Positions 46,029 through 55,721 are shown, numbered from the stretch's first letter. The stretch is DNA of 64,000 bases from Sinomicrobium oceani (GCF_900119185.1 NZ_FPJE01000013.1:62001-126000); one strand, 5' to 3'. Numbers and translations: made by a program. Notes: generated by a model from the letters alone, not told the origin.

Positions 46029-47174
46029 TTATTCTTCTTCGCTGTTCATCGCTTTCATCAGCAATGTATACGCATTTTTTACCACGAGCTTCGAAGTGAG
46101 TGATAACCGTTCCGAACGGATCTCCCGCAGACCGTTATGTTCTATACCGGTTTCTACAGGGATCATTTCATACTGGTCGTTACCCTTTGACTCAAAGACA
46201 TAACTTTTTCCCTGCCAGTTAACCACTCCCTCCACGGATAACACCATGGCTTTCTTATTATCGATACTGATCTCGGCATTCAGGAATAGTCCCGGAAGCA
46301 AGGCATCATCATAGTTCTCGGGTTTACAGATCACCTCGGCTGCCCGGTCGTTGTCCAGACTCTGATTGAGGTACAGGACCTTAGCCGCATATTTCTTATC
46401 GGGACTACTGTTGGAGAACACTTCGACTTGCTGTCCGGCTTTTATAAACGGTACATCTTTTTCGAAAGCATTAAGCGAAAAAACGACATCCTTCATATCG
46501 ATCACTTCAAACAGCATTTCCGTGGAAGACACATATTTCCCTACATTGACATTGACCTTGGACACCAGTCCCGTCACCGGAGACCGTATCGGCAGGGAAC
46601 TAATGATCCCACCGGCGGTCAGCCTTCCGGGGTTTATACCGAGCAGTTCGAGTTTTCGCCCCAGTGAGGCCATGGATATCCTTTGTGTTTCCCGTTCTGT
46701 ACTTACCTGCTCAAAAAGCTTGTCACTACTCGCCTTCTTGGCATTGAGTTCTTTCTGTCTTGTATATGCTTTATCGGCCAGGTAAAACTGCTCTTTTGCG
46801 GTCAGGTAATCCTGTTGTAACTGGATATACTGCATGTCCTCTATAACCGCAAGTACGTGCCCTTTTTGCACCTGCATTCCTGACATGACATTCGTTTTTC
46901 TGATGTAGCCTCCGAGTGGTACGGTAACATTCACCTTACTCTGGGGAGGGACAACCACCGTACCGTGCAGGTCTACAATGCCACTGACCTCCTTCTCTTC
47001 GGGAGTATCAACCTCTATACCGGCATTTCCGGCCTGCTCCGGGGTGAGTTCCAATATTCCCTCGGCAACAGGTGAGCGTTCGGGTGCTTTCGCTGTCTTG
47101 TTCTTTTCACTGCACGAGACCATAACCGATATGGCCACTGCTAAAATTGCTATGTATTTTTTCATCTGTTCCAT
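46029..47174 (-). CDS. CusB/CzcB-type RND efflux periplasmic adaptor, lipoprotein
   Basis: About 381 residues from ATG at 47174 (MEQMKKY; a Met three codons later is also possible; the longer frame from 47240 adds residues unlike a signal). Lipoprotein signal AVAISVMVSC. Adaptor features: biotinyl-lipoyl-like hairpin with VTVPLGGYIRKTNVMSGMQVQKGHVLAVIED, a helical hairpin (about 125-185), IRSPVTGLVSKVNVNVGKYV and a beta-barrel part (DVVFSLNAFEKDVPFIKAGQQVEVF). It joins the inner-membrane pump to the outer-membrane channel and may pass metal ions to the pump. It follows the pump gene by 66 bp on the same strand. Confidence 0.93.
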   Translation of the reverse strand: MEQMKKYIAILAVAISVMVSCSEKNKTAKAPERSPVAEGILELTPEQAGNAGIEVDTPEEKEVSGIVDLHGTVVVPPQSKVNVTVPLGGYIRKTNVMSGMQVQKGHVLAVIEDMQYIQLQQDYLTAKEQFYLADKAYTRQKELNAKKASSDKLFEQVSTERETQRISMASLGRKLELLGINPGRLTAGGIISSLPIRSPVTGLVSKVNVNVGKYVSSTEMLFEVIDMKDVVFSLNAFEKDVPFIKAGQQVEVFSNSSPDKKYAAKVLYLNQSLDNDRAAEVICKPENYDDALLPGLFLNAEISIDNKKAMVLSVEGVVNWQGKSYVFESKGNDQYEMIPVETGIEHNGLREIRSERLSLTSKLVVKNAYTLLMKAMNSEEE

Positions 47175-47240
47175 TTTTTTACCTGCAGAAAAATCTGCGA
47201 AAAATTGAGGTCTCTCCAAAGACTTTATACGTATGCGCAA

Positions 47241-50200
47241 TTACAAATTATTCCAGGTTAATACGGCAATTACAGCCTTGTTATAATTATTTACGGTATC
47301 CAGGTACTCGTTCTTTATGGTAATTGCCTGGTTTACCACAAGTACCCAGCGCAGGTAATCGATATCGCCGTTCTCGAGCTGACTGTTAGCTGCATCTATA
47401 ATAGTCTGGGCGTTGGCAAGCCCTTCGCTTTCGTAATAATCAAGGCTTTCTTCATATTTCTGTAATTCTTTGTAGGCATTGGATACTTGTGCGGAAATCT
47501 CGGCTTCCGTAGCACGGGCACTGGCTGCATAGTGTTCCCATTCGGCCCGTGCCGCTTTGTTTTTGGCCGTCTGGCTCCCAAAGAAAAGCGGAATACTCAG
47601 ACCGGCAGTAACATAGCCGAAACGGTCACTGCTGTTAAAGAAGACTTCTTCACCGGCTTTATTGGTCTGTGCCCCCATAATACTGATATTGTTATACCCT
47701 AAGGTAATATCCGGAAGCATACGTGCCCTTTCCGTCTTCCAGTTCCATTTTGCCGCTTCTGCCCTGCTCTGCGATAACCGTACTGCCGGGAGGTTCGCTG
47801 CATCGTGTTGTTCCGGCAGACTGCCTGTATCTATCTTTAAAGCTGCAGATGCCGGAATGTGCTCTACACTGTCCTGCAATACGGTATTAAAAGATTTACG
47901 GGTTATTTCAATATCCCGGGCCACCATATTGAGCTGGTTGGTATAATACTGGCGTGCAGATCGCGAAGCACTTTTTTCGATGATATTGGTTTCTCCGACC
48001 TCAAACCGAAGCTCCGACTTGTCCTCCATCAGGTGATAAATACTATCGGCATAATGCAACAGTCGGCGCTTCTCTTCGAGCCATAACAATTCGTAAAATA
48101 ATGTACGTACATCGGCCCTGACCTGCTGATCGGTAAGTCTGGCCTGGGCCCTGGCTACTTCGTATTCGCCCTGCAACGCCTTTTTCTTTCGGGTATACAC
48201 CGTCGGAAAGCTGAAGGTCTGGCTTACACCGAAACGGGTATCGTTGTAGACACTGTTGAATTTACCGTAGTCCATATCTATTTCGGTTTTCGCAATATCA
48301 AAAGCGGATTTGCCGAGCATAGCCCTGGAAGTCTCGTAATAGGTCGCTGCCTTTACACGATGGTTATTCTTCATAGCTACTTCTATAGATTGCGACAGGG
48401 ACAATACAGGTGCTTCCTGGGCATATAAACTCCCCGAACCGGAAAGCAGACCGATGAGCAGTACAGCAAACCCTTTTCCTTTTTGCTTCTTCATTTTCAT
48501 GAACTTACCGGTATGATATGTCATCAGATAGATTGCCGGCAATACGAAAAGTGTCAGCAGCGTAGCTGTAATAAGTCCGCCTATGACCACCGTAGCCAGG
48601 GGACGTTGTACTTCGGCCCCTGCCCCGTTACTGAGCGCCATGGGCAAAAACCCGAGTGAAGCCACCGCAGCGGTCATCAATACCGGGCGCAGTCTGTTTC
48701 GCGTACCCTGCATGATGATGTCCATCGGTGAGGTGACCTCTCCCTTTTTACGGATACGGTTGAATTCGGAAATCAGAACGATCCCGTTGAGTACCGCAAC
48801 CCCGAAGAGCGCGATAAACCCTACCCCTGCGGATATACTAAAAGGCATACCCCGCGAGGCCAGAGCAAATACCCCGCCTATGGCAGACAACGGAATGGCC
48901 GTGAAAATGATAATTCCTTCCTTGAGCGATTTAAAGGCAAAGTACAACAGGATAAAGATGAGCAATAAGGCTACCGGAACAGCTATGGAAAGCCTGCTCT
49001 TGGCCTGTTGCAGGTTTTCGAATGCTCCGCCGTAAGTGATGTAATATCCGGGATCGAGTTTCATCTGTTCTTTTACTTTTTGTTCGAGTTCGTTCACTAT
49101 ACTCTGCACATCCCTTCCGCGGACATTAAAACCGACAATAATACGACGTTTGGCATTTTCCCGCTGTATCTGGTTCGGCCCTTCCACTTCTTCTACGGAT
49201 GCTACCTGATAAAGCGGAATATGTGCCCCGGTGGGTGTAGAGATCAGCAACCGGCGGACATCATCTATACTCTTACGCCTTTTGTTCTCTACCCGAACCA
49301 CAAGGTCAAACCGCTTTTCGCCTTCGTAGATATTACCGGCCACGGCTCCTGCAAAAGCAGCGTTCACCGTCTGGTTTATATCCTGTACATACAAACCGTA
49401 CTTCGCCATTTCAGCCCAGTTGTAGTCGATGATGATCTGTGGCATCCCGGTCACTTTTTCCACATACAGATCGGCTGTACCGCCTACCGTCCGGCTGATA
49501 TTTCCGAGTTGTTCTGCATATTCGGCAAGTTTGTCCAGGTCTTCTCCATAGATCTTACACACCACGTCCTGCTTAGCCCCGGTCATCAACTCATTAAACC
49601 GCATCTGCACCGGGAACTGGAAGCCCGTAGTTACCCCCGGAGCTACTTCCTGTACCGTCTTTGACATCTTTTCTGCCAGTTCCGGGAAAGAAGAGGCACT
49701 GGTCCATTCGGACTTATCCTTTAACACGATGATCATATCCCCACCCTCTATCGGCATCGGATCGGTCGGGATTTCGGCACTCCCGATCCGGGAAACGACC
49801 TGCTCGACCTCCGGATATTTTTTGCGGAGTTCTGCCGAAATTTTCTGTATAGTCTCGGTAGTAGTTGTGAGGTTTGTTCCGAGAAGCAAACGGGTCTCCA
49901 CGGCAAAATCCCCTTCTTCCAGCTGCGGAATAAACTCGCCTCCCATGTTGCTGAATATAAAAACGGCAATTGCAAATAAAGCCAGGGCAACGACCAAAAC
50001 CGCTTTCCGTACTTTTAATGCTCTTTTCAGCCACTTTTCATAGAAAGACTCCAATACGGCCATAGCCTTATCTGAAAAGTTAGGTTTATAACTTATTTTT
50101 TTACTGATAAACAGGGAACTGACCATGGGTATATATGTCAGCGACAGGATAAAGGCCCCTAAAATTGCAAAGGCCACCGTTTGCGCCATAGGCTTGAACA

Positions 50201-51620
50201 TTTTCCCTTCGATACCCTGCAGCGAAAGAATAGGCAGATACACGATAAGAATGATAATCTGCCCGAACACCGCAGCATTCATCATACGCGAAGCCGAACC
50301 GGATACATCCTTGTCCATCTCCTCCTGAGCGATCACTGTAGCCCCCTTATACTTTTTGGAGGTATGCAAATGGTGAAGAATAGCTTCGACTATAATCACG
50401 GCACCATCAACGATAAGACCGAAATCCAGGGCCCCGAGACTCATCAGGTTTCCGCTGACACCGAAAAAATTCATCATAATTATGGCAAAGAGCATGGAAA
50501 GCGGGATCACGGAAGCCACGATAAACCCAGCCCTGAGGTTCCCGAGAAACAGCACCAGGACCAACACTACGATAAGTGCGCCTTCGATAAGGTTTTTTTC
50601 CACGGTTCCGATAGCGTTATCCACCATCTTGGTACGATCCAGAAATGGAATAATACGCAGGCCTTCCGGGAGAATCTCCTGAATTTCGGCTACCCGTTGT
50701 TTTACATGATCCACAACATCATTGGCATTCTCTCCTTTGAGCATCATCACGATCCCCCCGACAGCCTCTCCTGTATCGTCTGTGGTCAGCGCGCCGTAGC
50801 GTATAGCTGAAGAGATGTTTACATCGGCAACATTCTTTATGAGTATGGGTGTCCCGGACTGCGTATTACGGATTACGATATTACCGATGTCTTCGAGGCT
50901 CTGTGCCAGCCCGATACTTCGGATATACAATACCGTAGGCCCTTTTTCTATGTAAGCTCCCCCGGTGTTCTGGTTACTTCTGTTAAGTGCGGTAAAAACA
51001 TCGCTTATGGTAAGCTCATGAGCTTCGAGCCGAGCCGGGTTTACCGCTACTTCATATTGTTTAAGCTTTCCTCCGAAAGTAGAAACATCCGCCACCCCGG
51101 CAGTACCGAGTAATTGTCTCCGTACCATCCAATCCTGGATCGTCCGTAACTCTGTCAGCGAGTACTTATTTTCAAAACCGGGTTCCGGTTTGAGCACATA
51201 CTGATATATTTCTCCGAGACCGGTAGTTACCGGGGTCATTTCGGGAGTATTCGCATTTTCATCGATCTCGACTTTTTGCAGGCGTTCCGCTACCTGTTGC
51301 CTGGCCCAGTACACATCTGCTTTCTCATTGAAAACAATGGTCACTACAGACAAACCAAAGCGCGAAATACTACGGCTTTCCTGGAGCTCCGGAATATTGC
51401 TCATAGCCTGCTCTATGGGAAAAGTAATCAGCCGCTCTACATCTTCTCCTCCCAGAGAAGGGGCTGTCGTGATGATCTGTACCTGGTTGTTCGTTATATC
51501 CGGTACGGCATCGATAGGCAGTTGGGTTACTTCATACACCCCGTAGATGATCCACAATAGTGTAAATATCCCGACAGCCAGTTTATTCTTTACAGAAAAC
51601 TGAATTATTTTATCAAGCAT
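47241..51620 (-). CDS. CusA/CzcA heavy-metal RND permease fused to a TolC-type outer-membrane channel
   Basis: 1459 residues. Residues 1-1040 are a complete RND pump: N-terminal membrane span (14-32), periplasmic porter domains with WARQQVAERLQKVEIDENANTPEM, membrane helix 4 with LGALDFGLIVDGAVIIVEAIL (proton-relay acids), and the second half ending with GLITATLLTLFVLPAIYLM. Residues 1041-1459 begin MKMKKQKGKGFAVLLIGLLS, which looks exactly like a signal peptide, followed by a TolC/CusC-type alpha-barrel protein (SLSQSIEVAMKNNHRVKAA, two coiled helical repeats, NGDIDYLRWVLVVNQA). A Met codon at 48500-48498 could serve as an internal start. Exports heavy metals such as Cu, Ag, Zn, Co or Cd; the ion cannot be fixed from sequence. 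Confidence 0.95.
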   Translation of the reverse strand: MLDKIIQFSVKNKLAVGIFTLLWIIYGVYEVTQLPIDAVPDITNNQVQIITTAPSLGGEDVERLITFPIEQAMSNIPELQESRSISRFGLSVVTIVFNEKADVYWARQQVAERLQKVEIDENANTPEMTPVTTGLGEIYQYVLKPEPGFENKYSLTELRTIQDWMVRRQLLGTAGVADVSTFGGKLKQYEVAVNPARLEAHELTISDVFTALNRSNQNTGGAYIEKGPTVLYIRSIGLAQSLEDIGNIVIRNTQSGTPILIKNVADVNISSAIRYGALTTDDTGEAVGGIVMMLKGENANDVVDHVKQRVAEIQEILPEGLRIIPFLDRTKMVDNAIGTVEKNLIEGALIVVLVLVLFLGNLRAGFIVASVIPLSMLFAIIMMNFFGVSGNLMSLGALDFGLIVDGAVIIVEAILHHLHTSKKYKGATVIAQEEMDKDVSGSASRMMNAAVFGQIIILIVYLPILSLQGIEGKMFKPMAQTVAFAILGAFILSLTYIPMVSSLFISKKISYKPNFSDKAMAVLESFYEKWLKRALKVRKAVLVVALALFAIAVFIFSNMGGEFIPQLEEGDFAVETRLLLGTNLTTTTETIQKISAELRKKYPEVEQVVSRIGSAEIPTDPMPIEGGDMIIVLKDKSEWTSASSFPELAEKMSKTVQEVAPGVTTGFQFPVQMRFNELMTGAKQDVVCKIYGEDLDKLAEYAEQLGNISRTVGGTADLYVEKVTGMPQIIIDYNWAEMAKYGLYVQDINQTVNAAFAGAVAGNIYEGEKRFDLVVRVENKRRKSIDDVRRLLISTPTGAHIPLYQVASVEEVEGPNQIQRENAKRRIIVGFNVRGRDVQSIVNELEQKVKEQMKLDPGYYITYGGAFENLQQAKSRLSIAVPVALLLIFILLYFAFKSLKEGIIIFTAIPLSAIGGVFALASRGMPFSISAGVGFIALFGVAVLNGIVLISEFNRIRKKGEVTSPMDIIMQGTRNRLRPVLMTAAVASLGFLPMALSNGAGAEVQRPLATVVIGGLITATLLTLFVLPAIYLMTYHTGKFMKMKKQKGKGFAVLLIGLLSGSGSLYAQEAPVLSLSQSIEVAMKNNHRVKAATYYETSRAMLGKSAFDIAKTEIDMDYGKFNSVYNDTRFGVSQTFSFPTVYTRKKKALQGEYEVARAQARLTDQQVRADVRTLFYELLWLEEKRRLLHYADSIYHLMEDKSELRFEVGETNIIEKSASRSARQYYTNQLNMVARDIEITRKSFNTVLQDSVEHIPASAALKIDTGSLPEQHDAANLPAVRLSQSRAEAAKWNWKTERARMLPDITLGYNNISIMGAQTNKAGEEVFFNSSDRFGYVTAGLSIPLFFGSQTAKNKAARAEWEHYAASARATEAEISAQVSNAYKELQKYEESLDYYESEGLANAQTIIDAANSQLENGDIDYLRWVLVVNQAITIKNEYLDTVNNYNKAVIAVLTWNNL

Positions 51621-51709
51621 AATTTCTTAAGATTGGATACATAAGAGAATATGGTTCCGGCATATCGTATTATCCCGAACCATTTTCAAAAAAATAAACC
51701 GATATGAAA

Positions 51710-52111
51710 TTATGCCATAGGAGGCTTGATGAGATCTCCCAAATGGGGATTGGACTGAAGTATTTTTTTGTAATTGATCTTTCCTACGGAAAAGAAGGAT
51801 ATCAGTGTAAAAGGACTGCTATAAGCACGAACAGACACATAGACGTGATGCCCTGACCCATGATCCATTTTTTTAAAAGGAAGCTGCATATCGCGGTCGT
51901 CATCGTCGTCATCGATATCCTGACCCCAGTAGTGCATGGTGAGAAAGTCGAAAAAGTCCAGTTTGTCATGCGCACCTTCCTGATGTTCCGCATAATGCTG
52001 GAGAAGCACGGGAATTTTGGTCAACTGGTGAAAAAAACAACAGTTGGCATGCATTAACAACACGAGTATGTATATGGAAAGGCTTCTCACTCCGGCAAAA
52101 ATAATGGCCAA
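51710..52111 (-). CDS. Small exported protein at the head of the metal efflux operon
   Basis: Up to 133 residues with TTG at 52111; a GTG at 52090 (VRSLSIYILVLLMHANCC) gives a cleaner signal-peptide-like start. Mature part: KIPVLLQHYAEHQEG, LDFFDFLTMHYWGQD, a run of acidic residues (DIDDDDDDRDMQLPFKK) and His-rich spots (HGSGHH). Proteins of this type commonly precede CusA operons in flavobacteria; their function is not established, and the His and Asp clusters would allow metal binding. It lies 89 bp upstream of the pump gene, same strand, with a possible -7 box TAATTTTG at 52130-52123. Confidence 0.72.
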   Translation of the reverse strand: MAIIFAGVRSLSIYILVLLMHANCCFFHQLTKIPVLLQHYAEHQEGAHDKLDFFDFLTMHYWGQDIDDDDDDRDMQLPFKKMDHGSGHHVYVSVRAYSSPFTLISFFSVGKINYKKILQSNPHLGDLIKPPMA

Positions 52112-52122
52112 CGGTTTATAAA

Positions 52123-52130
52123 CAAAATTA
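52123..52130 (-). promoter_or_regulatory. Candidate -7 box TAATTTTG of the metal efflux operon
   Basis: TAnnTTTG match on the minus strand just upstream of the first gene of the operon. The nearest CAA (minus-strand TTG) at suitable side lies 26 bases away, so the promoter is tentative. Confidence 0.3.
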
Positions 52131-52242
52131 AATAAGCCAACTTTACGTTATTTTTCCAAATTGAAAAAAAAGGGATTGAAAATAAGAAAGATATAAAATA
52201 TCCAGGCCCGTTTACACCATACTTTATTTCTCAGAATACATT

Positions 52243-52274
52243 AAAAAAGGGAAAAGACATGATTTCTTTTCCCT
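52243..52274 (-). terminator. Intrinsic terminator of the DUF3857 gene
   Basis: Perfect ten-base stem AGGGAAAAGA (minus strand 52274-52265) with TCTTTTCCCT (52257-52248), seven-base loop, followed by TTTTT on the minus strand; 34 bp past the stop codon. Confidence 0.75.
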
Positions 52275-52307
52275 GATATGTACATCGATCCCGACACGAT
52301 CTTTCGG

Positions 52308-54329
52308 TTATCTAAAATTCTTTTTCAAATTGAATTTCAGCAAATTGATCAGACCGGGTTCGATAATGTCGATCCCAAGTCCGAAATTGCTGTCTGCCAC
52401 AACCTGGTGAGCATACCTGAAATCTTCGAAATCTTCGAACGGGATTTCCTGGTTTACTACAGGATCATAGGTGATAAAAACACTTGCCCCGTTCTTTTCG
52501 ATCTTTTTTCGGCTTTCATAGGTAAAGAACTTATTGTTTATAGTACTTTCCTGTATAGTGTACCGCTCCTTCATATCTATCTTCTGGTCGGTATAAAGAT
52601 GTATTTCATAACGTTCGCTATCAAAATTATGCCAGAAGGTCATATCCTTATGAATAAAATCACGAGCCGTATTTTTGAGTACGCTCCTGTCAAAATACAT
52701 CAGGAAACGGTTTCCCTTGGCATCGGTATAATACGGATTGTCTATCGTGGCCGAATACTGTACCGTAAGTTCGTTCAGGTCTTTATCGTCTTTGATGATC
52801 CCGATAGCGGCATCCCGGAAAATCACCCTCGGATCGGTATTATTCCTGTCGTTGTTGTAATTGAGGTTGTGAAACATAATATTGTTCCAACTATCTATAA
52901 TTTCCCGCTTATTGGTATTCTTAAAATATCGCCTCATGTTATTGGCCCGGTTATACCGGAAGACGGTGGTAAGCTGTAACGTTCCTATGTCCTTTTCCAC
53001 ACGAAACTCCACGTTTTCGTCGATGCAGTATTTCGGGAACCTGAAGGGTTCCCGCGATTGTAACTCCTGCCCCGGTTTTATTTCGAGATAGTGTAAAAAG
53101 TTTATGAAATTGCGGTTTTCGATAAAGCCGGAATCATCTCTTGTCGTCGCATCCACAAAATAGGCCTTTCCTTTATAATCGACCTTGACCACTACGTGAT
53201 TAAACGACAATAAAGACGGCAGATAGTATTTGAAATAAAAATCGGTATTATAATTCACCAATACTACCGAAGAGGCTATTCCGAGGTGATCCAGGATTAC
53301 TTTTAGCAAAACGGTCTTTGCTTTGCAGTCTCCCTGTTTGTTGGTGTAGGTTACCGAAGGCCATTGTGGCTTGTGCCCGTTCATTTCATGTGCATTGTAG
53401 ACATAGTATATATGATTCTGCACAAAATCGAGGGCATATTTGAGTTTTTCATCCGCATCTCCGATAGCTGCGAGTTGTTGTACCAGTTCGGGAGCAAATT
53501 GATCGAGAGATTCGCGCCGATAGGCCTCTTCATAAAACGGGGCTATATAATCGGAAAGGTCTTTCCAGTTGCGCTCTGTTGCAAAATCTATAAACGGTGA
53601 GATCTCCCTTGCCGTGTCGGTATCGTTGATATACTCCTGCTGGCGGAATTCAAACGTCTCTCCGCTTTTCAGGTATCCGGTTTCGGGCTCCTGTACATGG
53701 CCTTCCTTATTCCGGAAAAATGCCTTTTTATAGGCTATCGTTTTATCTCTATTATTGATAAAGCTAAAATTGTATTCTCCGTAGGCCCAGTAGCTGTGGG
53801 AGCCCACCCAAACATATTTGAAGAATTCCTTACGCATAAAATCGCGGTCGGTAAACACCTTTTCCCGGGAATCTTCCAGGATCAGTACATCATACAGCCG
53901 CAGGTCGCGGATCGATACGTTGATCTTCTTCGTACTGTTGAGTATTCCGCCACCACTCCGGTTTTCATCGTCGAGCACCTTGATACCGGTATCCGGGATC
54001 TTGTCGATAAGCTGCCCGTCGCGTAAAACACTGATACGGTGTATCCGGTAACGCTCATTTTCTTCCAGTACCATATCGTAAGCCGAAGCATACTCCAGGT
54101 TCGCAGGTTCGTTGAGCGTATAGGCCATACAGACGTAATCTGATTCCCTCTCATTTTCGGTATAGAAGATCTTATTCAGAAAATAGCAGTAGTCACGTCC
54201 TTCTTCGGCTTGTTTTCCGGAAAAAGCAGATTCCTTTATTTTGGATTTCAATTGTTCGTCATCCATTTGCTCTATCCAGCTTCCGGGCTTCCCGAAGGCG
54301 AATTTCTCATCGTTCCGTATAGGTTCCAT
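52308..54329 (-). CDS. DUF3857 and transglutaminase-like domain protein without signal peptide
   Basis: 673 residues from ATG at 54329 (MEPIRNDEKFAFG); a TTG five codons earlier is the only other start, and a TAA lies in frame at 54353-54351. DUF3857 domain at about 50-235 (ENERYRIHRISVLRDGQLIDKIPD, SIRDLRLYDVLILEDS). Transglutaminase-like core at about 290-400 with Cys in KQGDCKAKTVLLKVIL, His in SFNHVVVKV and Asp in YFVDATTRD: an intact Cys-His-Asp triad. Remaining C-terminal part is beta-rich. Relatives in this phylum usually carry a signal peptide; this one has none, so it seems cytoplasmic. Function unknown. Stands alone between a terminator and a divergent AraC gene. Confidence 0.85.
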   Translation of the reverse strand: MEPIRNDEKFAFGKPGSWIEQMDDEQLKSKIKESAFSGKQAEEGRDYCYFLNKIFYTENERESDYVCMAYTLNEPANLEYASAYDMVLEENERYRIHRISVLRDGQLIDKIPDTGIKVLDDENRSGGGILNSTKKINVSIRDLRLYDVLILEDSREKVFTDRDFMRKEFFKYVWVGSHSYWAYGEYNFSFINNRDKTIAYKKAFFRNKEGHVQEPETGYLKSGETFEFRQQEYINDTDTAREISPFIDFATERNWKDLSDYIAPFYEEAYRRESLDQFAPELVQQLAAIGDADEKLKYALDFVQNHIYYVYNAHEMNGHKPQWPSVTYTNKQGDCKAKTVLLKVILDHLGIASSVVLVNYNTDFYFKYYLPSLLSFNHVVVKVDYKGKAYFVDATTRDDSGFIENRNFINFLHYLEIKPGQELQSREPFRFPKYCIDENVEFRVEKDIGTLQLTTVFRYNRANNMRRYFKNTNKREIIDSWNNIMFHNLNYNNDRNNTDPRVIFRDAAIGIIKDDKDLNELTVQYSATIDNPYYTDAKGNRFLMYFDRSVLKNTARDFIHKDMTFWHNFDSERYEIHLYTDQKIDMKERYTIQESTINNKFFTYESRKKIEKNGASVFITYDPVVNQEIPFEDFEDFRYAHQVVADSNFGLGIDIIEPGLINLLKFNLKKNFR

Positions 54330-54344
54330 AAATTGTACAGACAA

Positions 54345-54663
54345 GTTTAATTATAAAAAGGTCGTTTCGGAAAACCAGATCTTACCGGACTAAATTCCTT
54401 AAAAAAACATTAGCGGTATTCCGGGCGGGCCTGACCTCGACAAAAATAGTAAACTTCATCCTACGGGGACCTCTTACTTTCTTTACAAAACGTTAAAACA
54501 TGGCAATTATACCGGAAATCAGGGATGAAATACAGCAAGTCATTACCGGTACATTTCCTTTCTTTTTGTGGTAACAACAAATCGCCGGCAGTAAAACCAT
54601 AAAAGATCTTTGTCCCCTGTATACCACTCCGTCTTTTGGCTATGCATCGCTAAACAAATAATA
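54345..54663. other. Divergent intergenic region, no gene recognised
   Basis: Between the DUF3857 gene and the AraC gene. Apart from the inverted repeat and -7 box next to the AraC start, I see no gene, RNA or repeat. Confidence 0.4.
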
Positions 54664-54684
54664 TTGTATATTTGATTTATACAA
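54664..54684. promoter_or_regulatory. Perfect inverted repeat TTGTATA-N7-TATACAA overlapping a -7 box
   Basis: Seven-base arms at 54664-54670 and 54678-54684. TATATTTG (54667-54674, plus strand), a TAnnTTTG -7 match, lies inside the repeat, and the AraC start codon follows seven bases later. A protein bound here would block transcription, so this is a likely autoregulatory operator. Confidence 0.5.
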
Positions 54685-54690
54685 AAAAAT

Positions 54691-55623
54691 ATGAAAGAAA
54701 AACACACCTCACTGGACGAGTTTTACAAACAGGCTGAAGCCTTTACCGGAAAACCCCTGGAAAGCCTGCTACCCAACGGTATACAGCAGGATGTGGGGCA
54801 TTTTAATATTTTTGATATCGCCGAGACCATACGTTCTGTAAAACGCAGACATACCATGCCTTACAACCGAAGAGCCTACTACAAGATAAGCCTGATCCGG
54901 GGAAAAAACCGGGCGGAATATGCAGACAAAGTAATCCACGTCCGCCGGAATGCTCTGTTGTTCGGGTCTCCCAAAATACCGTATCACTGGGTACCTGAGG
55001 ACGATGAGCAACAAGGAGCCTTCTGTATTTTTACCGAAGCGTTTATGGTAAAAAACAAGACAGGAATTATCCTGGACGAACTCCCCATTTTCCGGTCGGG
55101 CGGCTACCCGGTTTTTGAGATTACGGAGCAACAGACCGGGGAAATCGGACAGATTTTTGAGAAGATCAAAGGAGAAATGATCTCGGATTACGAATACAAA
55201 TACGACCTGCTTCGCAATTACGTCATGGAACTCATCCATTACGGACAGAAACTTCAGCCTGCAGCTACTTTGTATTCGGGTAAGAATGCTTCGGCACGTA
55301 TTCTTTCACTGTTTGTTGAGTTACTGGAGCGCCAGTTTCCTATAGAGTCGACAGGACAGCGATTAAAACTGCGGACTGCCAAGGATTATGCAGACCGCCT
55401 GGCCATCCACGTCAATCACCTCAATAAGGCCCTGAAAGAAAATACGGGGCAAACCACCTCGGGGATCATACGAAGCCGGATCGTACAGGAAGCCAAAATA
55501 CTCCTCAGACAAACCGAATGGAACATCTCGGAAATCGCTTACAGTCTCGGGTTTGAAGAAGTCGCTCATTTTTCCAATTTCTTCAAAAAACAAACCGGCG
55601 TATCCCCCTTGCAGTTCCGGTAA
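54691..55623 (+). CDS. AraC-family transcriptional regulator
   Basis: 310 residues. N-terminal cupin-like ligand domain (about 40-180, YYKISLIRGKNRAEYADKVIHVRRNALLFGSPKIPYHW), C-terminal DNA-binding domain from about 215: AKDYADRLAIHVNHLNKALKENTGQTTSGIIRSRI and WNISEIAYSLGFEEVAHFSNFFKKQTGVSPLQFR, ending exactly at the family's C-terminus. The SDR gene follows after 98 bp on the same strand and is the probable target. Confidence 0.94.
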   Translation: MKEKHTSLDEFYKQAEAFTGKPLESLLPNGIQQDVGHFNIFDIAETIRSVKRRHTMPYNRRAYYKISLIRGKNRAEYADKVIHVRRNALLFGSPKIPYHWVPEDDEQQGAFCIFTEAFMVKNKTGIILDELPIFRSGGYPVFEITEQQTGEIGQIFEKIKGEMISDYEYKYDLLRNYVMELIHYGQKLQPAATLYSGKNASARILSLFVELLERQFPIESTGQRLKLRTAKDYADRLAIHVNHLNKALKENTGQTTSGIIRSRIVQEAKILLRQTEWNISEIAYSLGFEEVAHFSNFFKKQTGVSPLQFR

Positions 55624-55721
55624 GGTCTTTTTATTTGATTTTTGCAAATATCAGATCGATCCTGACAACACCGCTCCCTGCCAAATGTATGAACTTTGTT
55701 CTATCAAAATTAAAAACAGAT

